Shown here piece by piece: positions 40,857 to 48,081 of a stretch of DNA of 51,583 bases. The DNA comes from an uncultured Eubacteriales bacterium. GTDB lineage: Bacteria; Bacillota; Clostridia; Oscillospirales; Oscillospiraceae. The stretch lies in assembly GCA_900554275.1 (NCBI GenBank), contig USGS01000005.1, forward strand, positions 1 to 51,583, given 5' to 3'. The notes below the pieces were generated by a model that was not told where the DNA came from, made no database searches, and worked only from the letters and a program-made list of their open reading frames with translations. Positions within the stretch are counted from its first letter, which is position 1. The number at the start of each line of letters is the position of its first letter. The translations under genes were made by a program, and so were the position numbers.

Positions 40857-41462
40857 TTACTTGCCGCCCTTGCGGGGGCTGCCCTTACCCTTCTTCACCG
40901 GCAGGGCGTTGTCATAGCGTCCCGAGGGCGTGGGGTTTGTCCGCTTCCGCTGTTCTCGCGGCGGGCGGCCGGGCCGCTTTTTCTCCTCCCGGGGCGGACG
41001 AACCGCTCCCTCCGGGGGTGCGGGGGGCGCTTCATGCGTCCGGTGCTTGCCCCGGCGCAGGTTCTTTTCGTGCTGGAGCTGTTCCTCCTTCCGCTCCCGC
41101 GCCCGTTTGGCCTTTACAGCCAGCGCCTCGGCGGCCGGGCCGTACTGCGCCGGGTCGGCGGTCGCCAGCTTCTGCACCATGGACTGGGCGAAGCCGATGT
41201 CCGTCACGGCGCACATGGCGCAGCTGGTGCGGCCCAGCGCCCGGCCCAATGCGTCCTTGTCCGCCGGGATCGTCAGGCACAGGCAGCTGCCGGCCCGGGC
41301 GAAGCTGTTGGCCCGCCGGACGGAGGAAGCCGCCGCGTCCTGCGCCGTGAAGATGACGCGGGCCTTCTTGGCCCGGGCCGCCGCGCCTACCGGCTCTTCG
41401 CCCACGGCCACGCTGCCGGCCCGCAGGGCCAGCCCTAATGTGGATAAAATATGCTCCGTCAC
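40857..41462 (-). CDS. ylxQ: YlxQ-like L7Ae-family RNA-binding protein with an unusual basic tail
   Basis: 201 residues from a GTG at 41462 that overlaps the ylxR stop (GTGA). Residues 1-100 are an L7Ae/L30e domain: LSTLGLALRAGSVAVGEEPV, ARVIFTAQDAAASSVRRANS and TIPADKDALGRALGRTSCAM (the LGxAxGR block). YlxQ proteins normally stop at about 100 residues; here a further 95 or so are strongly basic and Pro-rich, with KRARERKEEQ, KNLRRGKHRTHE, EEKKRPGRPPREQRKR (resembling an AT-hook) and KKGKGSPRKGGK. The tail is probably disordered and nucleic-acid binding; that is inference. Confidence 0.88.
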   Translation of the reverse strand: MTEHILSTLGLALRAGSVAVGEEPVGAAARAKKARVIFTAQDAAASSVRRANSFARAGSCLCLTIPADKDALGRALGRTSCAMCAVTDIGFAQSMVQKLATADPAQYGPAAEALAVKAKRARERKEEQLQHEKNLRRGKHRTHEAPPAPPEGAVRPPREEKKRPGRPPREQRKRTNPTPSGRYDNALPVKKGKGSPRKGGK

Positions 41463-41728
41463 AGCGCACCCATCTGCCCTTCCAGCGCGTCGTAGACCTC
41501 CGCCGGGATGGCGGTGTCGAAGGCACGCTCCAGCGCGCGGCTTTTCCGCGCTTTTTTCAGACACTCCGGGTCGGGACACACATACGCGCCCCGGCCTGAT
41601 TTCTTGCCGGTGGCATCCAGCAGGATGTCGCCCTCCGGCGTTTTCACGATGCGCAGCAGCGCCTTCTTGTCCTTCATCTCGCGGCAGCCCACGCACTGCC
41701 GCTGGGGGATCTTCCGTATCTTCTGCAC
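41459..41728 (-). CDS. ylxR: YlxR-family RNA-binding protein
   Basis: 89 residues from a GTG at 41728, which follows GAGGAGG. The family motif is clear: IPQRQCVGCREMKDKKALLR (residues 7-26), then GRGAYVCPDPECLKKARK and LERAF. YlxR (also RnpM) is a small nucleic-acid-binding protein of the nusA-infB operon; in B. subtilis it has been linked to RNase P modulation and global gene expression. Cys pairs CVGC and CPDPEC could bind metal. It overlaps ylxQ by 4 bp. Confidence 0.95.
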   Translation of the reverse strand: MQKIRKIPQRQCVGCREMKDKKALLRIVKTPEGDILLDATGKKSGRGAYVCPDPECLKKARKSRALERAFDTAIPAEVYDALEGQMGAL

Positions 41729-41752
41729 GGCTGCCGCCTCCTCTCGGTACGG

Positions 41753-42811
41753 TTATTCGCCGGTGTAGCCGGCGGCCTTGATGTCGATCTTGTAGCCGGT
41801 GAGCCGTGCGGCCAGACGGGCGTTCTGGCCCTCCTTGCCGATGGCCAGACTCAGCTGGTCGTCCGGCACGGTGACGCGGCAGACCTTGCCCTCGTCGCCC
41901 AGCTTGACGCTGATGACCTCCGCCGGTGCGAGGGCCGCGGCGATGAACTCGGCGGGATCGTCGCTGTACTTGATGATGTCGATCTTCTCGCCCCGCAGCT
42001 CCTCCACGATGGCGTTGACGCGCTGGCCGCGCGGGCCGACACACGCGCCGATGGGATCGACGTTCTCGTCGGCGGAGTACACGGCCATCTTCGTGCGGTT
42101 GCCCGCCTCCCGGGCGATGGAGCGGATCTCCACCGTGCCGTCGAAGATCTCCGGCACCTCCAGCTCGAACAGGCGCTTCACCAGGCCGGGGTGGGTGCGG
42201 GAGATCAGTACCTGCGGGCCGCGGGTGCTGCGGCGTACCTCCACCAGGTAGACCTTGACCATCTGCCCCTCCTTCAGCTCCTCGCCGGGCACTTGCTCGT
42301 TGAGGGTGAGGATGGCGTCGGTGGCCTCGTTGCCCGTGCCGATGCGCAGGGTGATGTTGCCGGTGCGGGGGTCGATGCGGCTCACCGTGCCGGTGAGGAT
42401 CTCATGCTGCTTGCTGCCCCACTCGTCATAGATCATGCCATGCTCGGCCTCCCGCAGGCCCTGGATAATGACCTGCTTGCCGTTGCCGGCGGCGATGCGG
42501 CCGAACTCCACGCTCTCTACGGGGAAGTTCACCACGCCGCCCAGCTCGTTCTTGGCGGAGATGCGCTTGGCCTCCTCCAGGGAGATCTGAGAGGCGGGGT
42601 TCTCCACCTCCTCCACGATGTCCTTCTGAACGTACATCTTCAGGTTCTTCTTCTCCTCGTCCACGTCCACGATCACGTTCTCCACGCCCTCGTGGTCACG
42701 CTTGTAGGCGGTGGTCAGGGCCTGAATGATCTTGCCCATCATAAAGCTCTGGGGGATGCCGCGTTCCTTCTCCAGCATAGCCAGCGCCGCAAAAATCTCG
42801 TCACACTTCAT
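41753..42811 (-). CDS. nusA: Transcription termination/antitermination factor NusA
   Basis: 352 residues, the Firmicute length without the C-terminal acidic repeats of E. coli. The N-terminal RNA-polymerase-binding domain (EIFAALAMLEKERGIPQSFM) is followed by S1 (LTGTVSRIDPRTGNITLRIG), KH1 (ARE-like block VEIRSIAREAGNRTKMAVYS, then DPIGACVGPRGQRVNAIVEE) and KH2 (PDDQLSLAIGKEGQNARLAA). NusA slows polymerase at pauses and promotes intrinsic termination. ATG follows AAGGAGAAG. Second gene of the operon, whose leader contains a terminator it may itself act on. Confidence 0.98.
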   Translation of the reverse strand: MKCDEIFAALAMLEKERGIPQSFMMGKIIQALTTAYKRDHEGVENVIVDVDEEKKNLKMYVQKDIVEEVENPASQISLEEAKRISAKNELGGVVNFPVESVEFGRIAAGNGKQVIIQGLREAEHGMIYDEWGSKQHEILTGTVSRIDPRTGNITLRIGTGNEATDAILTLNEQVPGEELKEGQMVKVYLVEVRRSTRGPQVLISRTHPGLVKRLFELEVPEIFDGTVEIRSIAREAGNRTKMAVYSADENVDPIGACVGPRGQRVNAIVEELRGEKIDIIKYSDDPAEFIAAALAPAEVISVKLGDEGKVCRVTVPDDQLSLAIGKEGQNARLAARLTGYKIDIKAAGYTGE

Positions 42812-42844
42812 GGTACTTCTCCTTATCCAATATTCGACAGTCTG

Positions 42845-43300
42845 TCAAAATTCTACCCGCAGGCGCACCAGCGCCGTCTCGTTCTTTTCAAACCGCAGCG
42901 TTTCGCCGCCCATATCCAGCAGCACCGCGCCGCCCTCGTAGCCCGCCAGCGTGCCGGCAAACTCCTTGCGCCCGTCCTTGGGCTGGTACGTCTTCACCAG
43001 CACCGGGCTGCCCATGAACTGCTGAAAGTCCGACGGGCGCTTCAGCTGCCGCTCCAGCCCCGCGGAGCCCACCTCGAACACATAGCTGCTCTCGATGGGG
43101 TCGGCCTCGTCCAGCAGGTCGCTGACCTGGCGGCTGATGGCCTCGCAGTCCAGAATATCCACGCCGCCGTCCTTGTCCAGATACAGCCGCAGATACCACT
43201 GCCCGGCCTCCCGGACGTATTCCACGTCCCAGATGCGGCAGCCCTGGGCCTGCACCGCAGGCTCGGCCAGCTCCCACACCACATCGGTGATCTTTTTCAC
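42845..43300 (-). CDS. rimP: Ribosome maturation factor RimP
   Basis: 151 residues from a GTG at 43300, 8 bases after AGGAGG; in-frame codons upstream lie in the leader. Family blocks are WELAEPAVQAQGCRIWDVEY, LRLYLDKDGGVDILDCEAIS, YVFEVGSAGLERQLKRPSDF and the SH3-like C-terminal domain. RimP binds the 30S subunit and assists assembly around S12. First gene of the rimP-nusA-ylxR-ylxQ-infB-rbfA-nrnA-truB-ribF operon. Confidence 0.96.
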   Translation of the reverse strand: MKKITDVVWELAEPAVQAQGCRIWDVEYVREAGQWYLRLYLDKDGGVDILDCEAISRQVSDLLDEADPIESSYVFEVGSAGLERQLKRPSDFQQFMGSPVLVKTYQPKDGRKEFAGTLAGYEGGAVLLDMGGETLRFEKNETALVRLRVEF

Positions 43301-43340
43301 GGGCGCTTCCTCCTGTTTTAACAAATCAAAAATGCCCAAC

Positions 43341-43367
43341 AAAAAGAGCGGACACCGTTGTCCACTC
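43341..43367 (-). terminator. Terminator in the rimP-nusA operon leader
   Basis: On the minus strand GAGTGGACA pairs with TGTCCGCTC (arms 43359-43367 and 43346-43354, one G-T pair) around ACGG, followed by TTTTTG. It lies after the operon promoter and before rimP, so it is a candidate attenuator for the whole operon. Confidence 0.85.
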
Positions 43368-43393
43368 CCAGTCAATACCTTACTTACAAGGGA

Positions 43394-43422
43394 AGTGTAC
43401 CACAAAAAGCGGGCCTGCGCAA
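43394..43422 (-). promoter_or_regulatory. Promoter of the rimP-nusA-infB operon
   Basis: On the minus strand TTGCGC (43417-43422), 17 bases, TACACT (43394-43399). The leader is about 85 nt. Confidence 0.8.
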
Positions 43423-43464
43423 GTGTTTTTACGGAAAAATACCGTCGAACCGGATAAAAATGCG

Positions 43465-43492
43465 AAAAAACCGCCCCGCGGGGGACGGTTTT
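43465..43492 (-). terminator. Terminator after the 155-residue membrane protein gene
   Basis: On the minus strand AAAACCG and CCCC pair with GGGG and CGGTTTT, and the tail TTTTTTCGC follows. It separates the comM-thiI-pncC cluster from the rimP operon promoter. Confidence 0.85.
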
Positions 43493-43499
43493 CCGTATC

Positions 43500-43967
43500 T
43501 CAGCCCAAAAAGCCCAGCAGGCCCAGCGTGCCGAAGGTGACGTACAGCACGCACATGACCACCAGCACGATGGTGATGATGGAGTACAGGGCGCTGCTTT
43601 TCTGGGTGTGCTTGTACTTGCGGATATAGAACAGCGCGCCGCAGGCCAGACCCAGCAGCAGGGAGGACAGGTGGGTCAGGAGCGCGCTGTCCTGATACAC
43701 CGTCAGCCGCAGGATCAGGGTGATGATAACGGCGGCGAACAGCAGGATCAGCGTGATATTCAGCCATTTGGGCAGCTTGACGCGCTCCTGCTTGTTGACC
43801 TTCTCCACCACCCTCTGGGCCATATACGTGCCGGCGGCCGAGCCGCCGTAGTTGGAGTTTTTCTTCTTGTGATGGACGTTCTTATTGGGGTTGCCCTTGG
43901 CCTTGCGGATGGCCTCCTCCTGGTTGGCGTACTGGTTCACGTTCATCTTGTAGTTGTTCTTTGCCAT
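43500..43967 (-). CDS. Small membrane protein of unknown function
   Basis: 155 residues; no family recognised. The first 65 residues are polar, Asn/Lys-rich and basic (KNNYKMNVNQYANQEEAIRK, then NPNKNVHHKKKNSNYGGS). Three hydrophobic segments follow: about residues 69-90 (LNITLILLFAAVIITLILRL), 98-113 (LSSLLLGLACGALFYI) and 126-152 (YSIITIVLVVMCVLYVTFGT). The basic head should be cytoplasmic. It starts 3 bp after pncC and is the last gene before a strong terminator, so it belongs to the pncC-thiI transcript. The start at 43967 is supported by AAGGAGAATG. Confidence 0.78.
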   Translation of the reverse strand: MAKNNYKMNVNQYANQEEAIRKAKGNPNKNVHHKKKNSNYGGSAAGTYMAQRVVEKVNKQERVKLPKWLNITLILLFAAVIITLILRLTVYQDSALLTHLSSLLLGLACGALFYIRKYKHTQKSSALYSIITIVLVVMCVLYVTFGTLGLLGFLG

Positions 43968-43970
43968 GGG

Positions 43971-44465
43971 TCATTCTCCTTCTGTCATTTGATGGGTGAG
44001 ATAGCGGCGCACCATATCCAGCGCGTGGTGGGCGGACAGGGCGCGTATCCGCGCCCGGTCACCGCCCAGCAGCAGCTGGCACACAAAAACGCCCTCCGGC
44101 GCGGCCAGCGCCGCGAACACCGTGCCCACCGGGTTGCCCCGGTCGTCGCCGTCCGGCCCGGCCAGTCCGGTGACGGACACCGCCAGGTCAGCGCCGGTCA
44201 GCACCCGTACACCCAGGGCCATGGCCCGGACCACCGGCGCGGACACCGCACCGCAGCGGTCCAGCAGGGCGGCAGGCACGTGCAGCACTTGCTCCTTCAC
44301 ATGGTTGGTATAGCTGACCACACCGCCCAGAAATACCTGCGACGCGCCGGGTATGTCCGTCAGCTGCTTGGCGATGAGCCCGCCGGTGCAGCTCTCGGCG
44401 GCGGCCAGCGTTAGACCCTGCTCCCGGCACAGCTGGAGGACCTCCGCGGCGATGCTTGTCTGCAT
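43971..44465 (-). CDS. pncC: Nicotinamide-nucleotide amidohydrolase PncC (CinA C-terminal domain)
   Basis: 164 residues from the ATG at 44465, which is 7 bases after GGAGGT; an ATG two codons earlier is too close to that site. It is a stand-alone CinA C-terminal domain: LTLAAAESCTGGLIAKQLTD (with the SCTGG active-site block), GGVVSYTNHVKEQVL, and LAVSVTGLAGPDGDDRGNPV with GTVFAAL. It hydrolyses NMN to nicotinate mononucleotide in NAD salvage. The N-terminal MoCF-like half of CinA is missing, as is common. It begins 2 bp after thiI. Confidence 0.94.
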   Translation of the reverse strand: MQTSIAAEVLQLCREQGLTLAAAESCTGGLIAKQLTDIPGASQVFLGGVVSYTNHVKEQVLHVPAALLDRCGAVSAPVVRAMALGVRVLTGADLAVSVTGLAGPDGDDRGNPVGTVFAALAAPEGVFVCQLLLGGDRARIRALSAHHALDMVRRYLTHQMTEGE

Positions 44466-44467
44466 GG

Positions 44468-45646
44468 TCATACCTCCGGCTTCACCCGGATCATCTCCCG
44501 GTTGGCCATGGCCCGCTGGCACAGGCCCTCCACGTCCAGCGCGCTCTCGTACTCCCGGGCCTCCTCCACGCTGGGCTTGGTCTTGGGGTGGCGGGGGGTG
44601 AACACGGTGCAGCAGTCCTCGTAGGGCAGGATGGACGTGTCGAACGTGCCGATCTTCCGGGCAATCTTCACGATCTCCTCCTTGTCCAGGCCGATGAGGG
44701 GGCGCAGCACCGGCATGGTGGTGACATCCTCGCTGACGGCCAGAGCCTGCATGGTCTGGCTGGCCACCTGTCCCAGATTCTCACCGGTGACGAGGGCGCG
44801 GCAGCGCAGCTCCTGCGCCAGCATATCGGCAAGGCGCATCATGAAGCGGCGCATGATCAGGGTGAAGTGATCCTCCGGACATTTACGGCGGATCTCCTCC
44901 TGAATTTCGGTAAAGGGAATGATGAACACCGCCAGCCGCCCGCACCACGGCGTCAGCTCCTGGGCCAGCTTCAGCACCTTCTCCCGGGCCAGCTCGCTGG
45001 TGTAGGGAGGGGAGGCGAAGTGGATCATCTCCAGCTGGACGCCGCGCTTGGCGATCATGTAGCTGGACACGGGGCTGTCGATGCCGCCGGACAGCAGGCT
45101 TACCGCGTGGCCGCCCATCCCCAGCGGCAGGCCGCCGGCAGCGGCCTCCGCCGGCCCGTGGACGTAGGCCGCGTCCTCCCGCACCTCCACGAACACCGTC
45201 AGCTCCGGGTGGTGGACGTCCACCTTCAGGTGGGGGAAGGCGTCGTGGAGCGCGCCGCCCACCCACTGGCTCAGCTGGATGCTGCCCATGGGGAAGGTCT
45301 TGTCCGCCCGCTTGCTCTCCACCTTGAAGGACTTGGCCTCGGTCAGCGCGTCGGCCAAGTACGTCTTGGCGGTCTGGAAGATGGCCTCCTTGGATTTTTC
45401 GCAGGGCAGGGCGCGGGTGATGGCGATGATGCCGAATACCTGCTTGCAGGCGTTGTACGCCCCGGCGATGTCGCAGGTCTGCTCCGCCGGTTCAACGTAG
45501 ATGGTGGACTGGCGGGAGTAAATTTTGAATTTGCCGAACCGCTGGGTGCGGCGGCGGATGTTGCTCATGAGCTTCATTTCAAAGCTGCGGCGGTTCAGGC
45601 CCTTCAGAACGACCTCGCCCAGCTTGCACAGGATGATCTCGTGCAT
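44468..45646 (-). CDS. thiI: tRNA 4-thiouridine synthetase ThiI
   Basis: 392 residues, the short form without a C-terminal rhodanese domain. N-terminal ferredoxin-like and THUMP domains (KLGEVVLKGLNRRSFEMKLM; RPDKTFPM-type block SKRADKTFPMGSIQLSQWVG) lead to the PP-loop ATPase HAVSLLSGGIDSPVSSYMIA. EDCCTVFTPRHPKTKPSVEE follows. It adenylates U8 of tRNA and receives sulfur from a cysteine desulfurase; the missing rhodanese domain implies direct transfer from a dedicated NifS-like protein, which is not encoded here. ATG follows CAAGGAGA. Confidence 0.96.
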   Translation of the reverse strand: MHEIILCKLGEVVLKGLNRRSFEMKLMSNIRRRTQRFGKFKIYSRQSTIYVEPAEQTCDIAGAYNACKQVFGIIAITRALPCEKSKEAIFQTAKTYLADALTEAKSFKVESKRADKTFPMGSIQLSQWVGGALHDAFPHLKVDVHHPELTVFVEVREDAAYVHGPAEAAAGGLPLGMGGHAVSLLSGGIDSPVSSYMIAKRGVQLEMIHFASPPYTSELAREKVLKLAQELTPWCGRLAVFIIPFTEIQEEIRRKCPEDHFTLIMRRFMMRLADMLAQELRCRALVTGENLGQVASQTMQALAVSEDVTTMPVLRPLIGLDKEEIVKIARKIGTFDTSILPYEDCCTVFTPRHPKTKPSVEEAREYESALDVEGLCQRAMANREMIRVKPEV

Positions 45647-45680
45647 GGGATGGTTTCTCCTTGTTGTTTTACTTGTCGTT

Positions 45681-46262
45681 TTATTTTACCGCGCTCCAGG
45701 CGCATAGCACCAGCGTGGCCGCCAGCCCGCTCCTCACCGCCAGCCGGAAGCGGCGGTAGGGGCGCTGGATGGCCGCGCCGCAGCCAAACCACAGCAGACA
45801 TGCCAGTGCGCAGAAAAGGGTGAAGGCCAATGCCGCCAGCAGCATGGCGCCGACGGCGGTGGTAAAGGGGATGACGTACACGGAAAAGATGCTCAGCGCC
45901 GCCACCCAGCTTTTCACGTTCAGGACCTGCAGCAGGATGCCGCTCTGGAAGCTGCCCTCGCCGGAGCGCTGGTCGTCCCCGGCGGGCTTCAGGCCGCTGC
46001 GCACCATGCCGAAGGCCAGATAGAGCATATACAGGGCGCCCAGCCACTTGAGATACGGCACCAGCGCCGGGATCTTTTCCGACAGCAGCACATTCAGAAG
46101 GCCGCACAGGGCGCACTTGACGAGAAGCCCGGCCATGCTGCCGGCGAAGAACCGCCAGAAGCGGGAGCCGCCCGAGGCGCCCAGGTACAGGCTCATCAGG
46201 GTGTTGGGGCCGGGGGTCACGGCTATAATGGCGCAGTAGACCAGAAAGGCGGGGATGTTCAT
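45681..46262 (-). CDS. LysE/RhtB-family amino acid exporter
   Basis: 193 residues with about six hydrophobic segments. The family start FLVYCAIIAVTPGPNTLMSL (residues 6-25) contains the conserved TPGPN, followed by GSRFWRFFAGSMAGLLVKCA, LKWLGALYMLYLAFGM and the LNVKSW block. These proteins export basic amino acids, homoserine, threonine or leucine; the substrate cannot be assigned. ATG follows GAGGAGC, which overlaps the end of the comM-like gene 10 bp away, so the pair is cotranscribed. thiI follows after 34 bp. Confidence 0.9.
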   Translation of the reverse strand: MNIPAFLVYCAIIAVTPGPNTLMSLYLGASGGSRFWRFFAGSMAGLLVKCALCGLLNVLLSEKIPALVPYLKWLGALYMLYLAFGMVRSGLKPAGDDQRSGEGSFQSGILLQVLNVKSWVAALSIFSVYVIPFTTAVGAMLLAALAFTLFCALACLLWFGCGAAIQRPYRRFRLAVRSGLAATLVLCAWSAVK

Positions 46263-46272
46263 AGACTGCTCC

Positions 46273-47787
46273 TCATTTCAGGATACCGCTGCTGCGGAAC
46301 TGTATGGCCTCCGCCAGATGGGCGGCGGAAATATCCTCCGCGCCCTCCAGGTCGGCGATGGTGCGGGCCATGCGCAGGATGCGGTCATGGCTGCGGCCCG
46401 TCAGACCCAGCCGGTCGAACGCGCCCTTCATCAGCCTGTCGCCGGCCTCGTCCAAAGCGCAGTACCGCCCCACCATAGACGGCGTCATGTAGGCGTTGCA
46501 GGATACCTCCGTCCCGGCAAAGCGGCGCTTCTGTATCTCCCGGGCCGCGTTGACCCGCTGCCGCACCGTCTCGGAGCTCTCCGGCTTTTCCCGGCGGCGC
46601 ATGGCCTCGTACTCCACCGACGGCACTTCAATGTGCATATCGATGCGGTCCAGCAGCGGCCCGGAGATACGGCGCATATACTGCTCCACCTGGCTCTCCG
46701 AGCAGGTGCAGCGCCCGCTGGGATGGCCGTACCAGCCGCAGCGGCAGGGGTTCATGGCGCACACCAGCATGAACCGGCTGGGCAGCGTCAGCGTCCCGGC
46801 GGCGCGGGTGATGGTGACGAAGCCATCCTCCAGCGGCTGCCGCAGCGCCTCCAGCGTGGACTTGTCGAACTCCGGCAGCTCGTCCAGAAACAGCACCCCG
46901 TTGTGGGCCAGGGATATTTCCCCGGGCCGGGGCACGCCGCCTCCGCCGGCCAGCGACACGGTGGATGCCGTGTGGTGGGGACTGCGGAAGGGCCGCACGT
47001 CCACCAGCGGGTGAGCCGGGTCGGTCATACCCGCCACGGAGTAGATCTCCGTGGTCTGCAGTGATTCCGCTCTCGTCATATCCGGCAGAATGGAGGGGAT
47101 GCGCCGGGCCAGCATGGACTTGCCCGCGCCGGGCGAGCCCACCAGCAGCACGTTGTGGCCGCCGGCGGCGGCGATCTCCAGCCCCCGCTTCACGTTCTCC
47201 TGCCCCATTACGTCGGCAAAGTCCGGCATGGGGCGGTCCTGGCGGACCGGCATCCACCGGGGCGCGGGCTGCATCACCTGCTGCCCCGTCAGATGGGCCA
47301 TGAGCTGCCCCACCGTCTCCACGCCGTACACCGTCACGCCCTCGGCCAGCGTGGCCTCGGCGGCGTTGGCGGCGGGGACGAACAGGGCTTTGATGCCCAG
47401 CCGCGCGGCGGTCAGGGCCATGGGCAGCACGCCGGTGACGGGCCGCAGCGCGCCGCTGAGGCTCAGCTCACCTAAAAACGCCGCGTCCTCCGGCAGCGGC
47501 CTGATCTCCTCCGCCGCCGCCATGATCCCCAGCAGGATGGGCAGGTCGTACACCGTGCCCTCCTTCCGCAGCCGGGCGGGGGCAAGGTTCACCGTGATGC
47601 GGCTGACGGGGAACTTCGCGCCGCAGTTCTTCACCGCCGCCCGCACCCGCTCCCGGGACTCCTTCACCGCCGCGTCCGGCAGGCCCACCACATCGAAGCC
47701 CGGCAGCCCGCCGGACAGAAAGCATTCCACCGACACCTCGTAGCCGCTGATGCCCGTCAGCCCCAGCGAGCGTACCGTCACCATCAT
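46273..47787 (-). CDS. YifB/ComM-family Mg-chelatase-like AAA+ ATPase
   Basis: 504 residues from the ATG at 47787, 7 bases after GGGAGGT; a GTG 9 bp upstream is less well placed. N-terminal LonC-like domain GYEVSVECFLSGGLPGFDVV and VGLPDAAVKESRERVRAAVK; then the chelatase-type AAA+ core with Walker A LVGSPGAGKSMLARRIPSIL, FRSPHHTAS, Walker B NGVLFLDELPEFDK, and CAMNPCRCGWYGHPSGRCTC, whose Cys cluster is typical. ComM is a helicase that aids branch migration during natural transformation. No other competence genes are in the window. First gene of the cluster. Confidence 0.94.
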   Translation of the reverse strand: MMVTVRSLGLTGISGYEVSVECFLSGGLPGFDVVGLPDAAVKESRERVRAAVKNCGAKFPVSRITVNLAPARLRKEGTVYDLPILLGIMAAAEEIRPLPEDAAFLGELSLSGALRPVTGVLPMALTAARLGIKALFVPAANAAEATLAEGVTVYGVETVGQLMAHLTGQQVMQPAPRWMPVRQDRPMPDFADVMGQENVKRGLEIAAAGGHNVLLVGSPGAGKSMLARRIPSILPDMTRAESLQTTEIYSVAGMTDPAHPLVDVRPFRSPHHTASTVSLAGGGGVPRPGEISLAHNGVLFLDELPEFDKSTLEALRQPLEDGFVTITRAAGTLTLPSRFMLVCAMNPCRCGWYGHPSGRCTCSESQVEQYMRRISGPLLDRIDMHIEVPSVEYEAMRRREKPESSETVRQRVNAAREIQKRRFAGTEVSCNAYMTPSMVGRYCALDEAGDRLMKGAFDRLGLTGRSHDRILRMARTIADLEGAEDISAAHLAEAIQFRSSGILK

Positions 47788-47822
47788 GGGCCGCACCTCC
47801 CCCGTTTCTTCTCATTCAGCTT

Positions 47823-47831
47823 ATCATACCA
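47823..47831 (-). promoter_or_regulatory. Extended -10 promoter of the comM-LysE-thiI-pncC cluster
   Basis: On the minus strand TGGTATGAT (47823-47831); the -35 position is poor (TATTCA at 17 bases). Confidence 0.55.
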
Positions 47832-47975
47832 TAAAATCCGCCGCCTGAATAGCTGTTTTCCGGAAAAAGTTACACGCTTTTTGCGCGGAGTGACTCTTTG
47901 CGGCGGGGCTTTAATAAGAAAATTTGTGCATGGTGCTAAAAAATTATCTCATGACAGAAATACCGAAAATGTGGG

Positions 47976-48004
47976 TTTACACCGGCGTGTATTTGTGCTA
48001 CTAT
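47976..48004 (+). promoter_or_regulatory. Promoter of the PFOR gene
   Basis: TTTACA (47976-47981), 17 bases, TACTAT (47999-48004) with TGC before it as an extended -10. The rest of the intergenic stretch 47832-47975 is A/T-rich and shows no gene; no Rex-type TTGTGAA-N4-TTCACAA palindrome was found. Confidence 0.75.
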
Positions 48005-48081
48005 GACGATGCCTAACGTTCCATACAAGTAGGCGGAATTTGCCCCAAAGCATGGAATTATATAATGTAAGGAGGCTCATT

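Noticed and set aside
47832..48081. Rex operator before PFOR
   Set aside because: No TTGTGAA-like inverted repeat of the right spacing is present.
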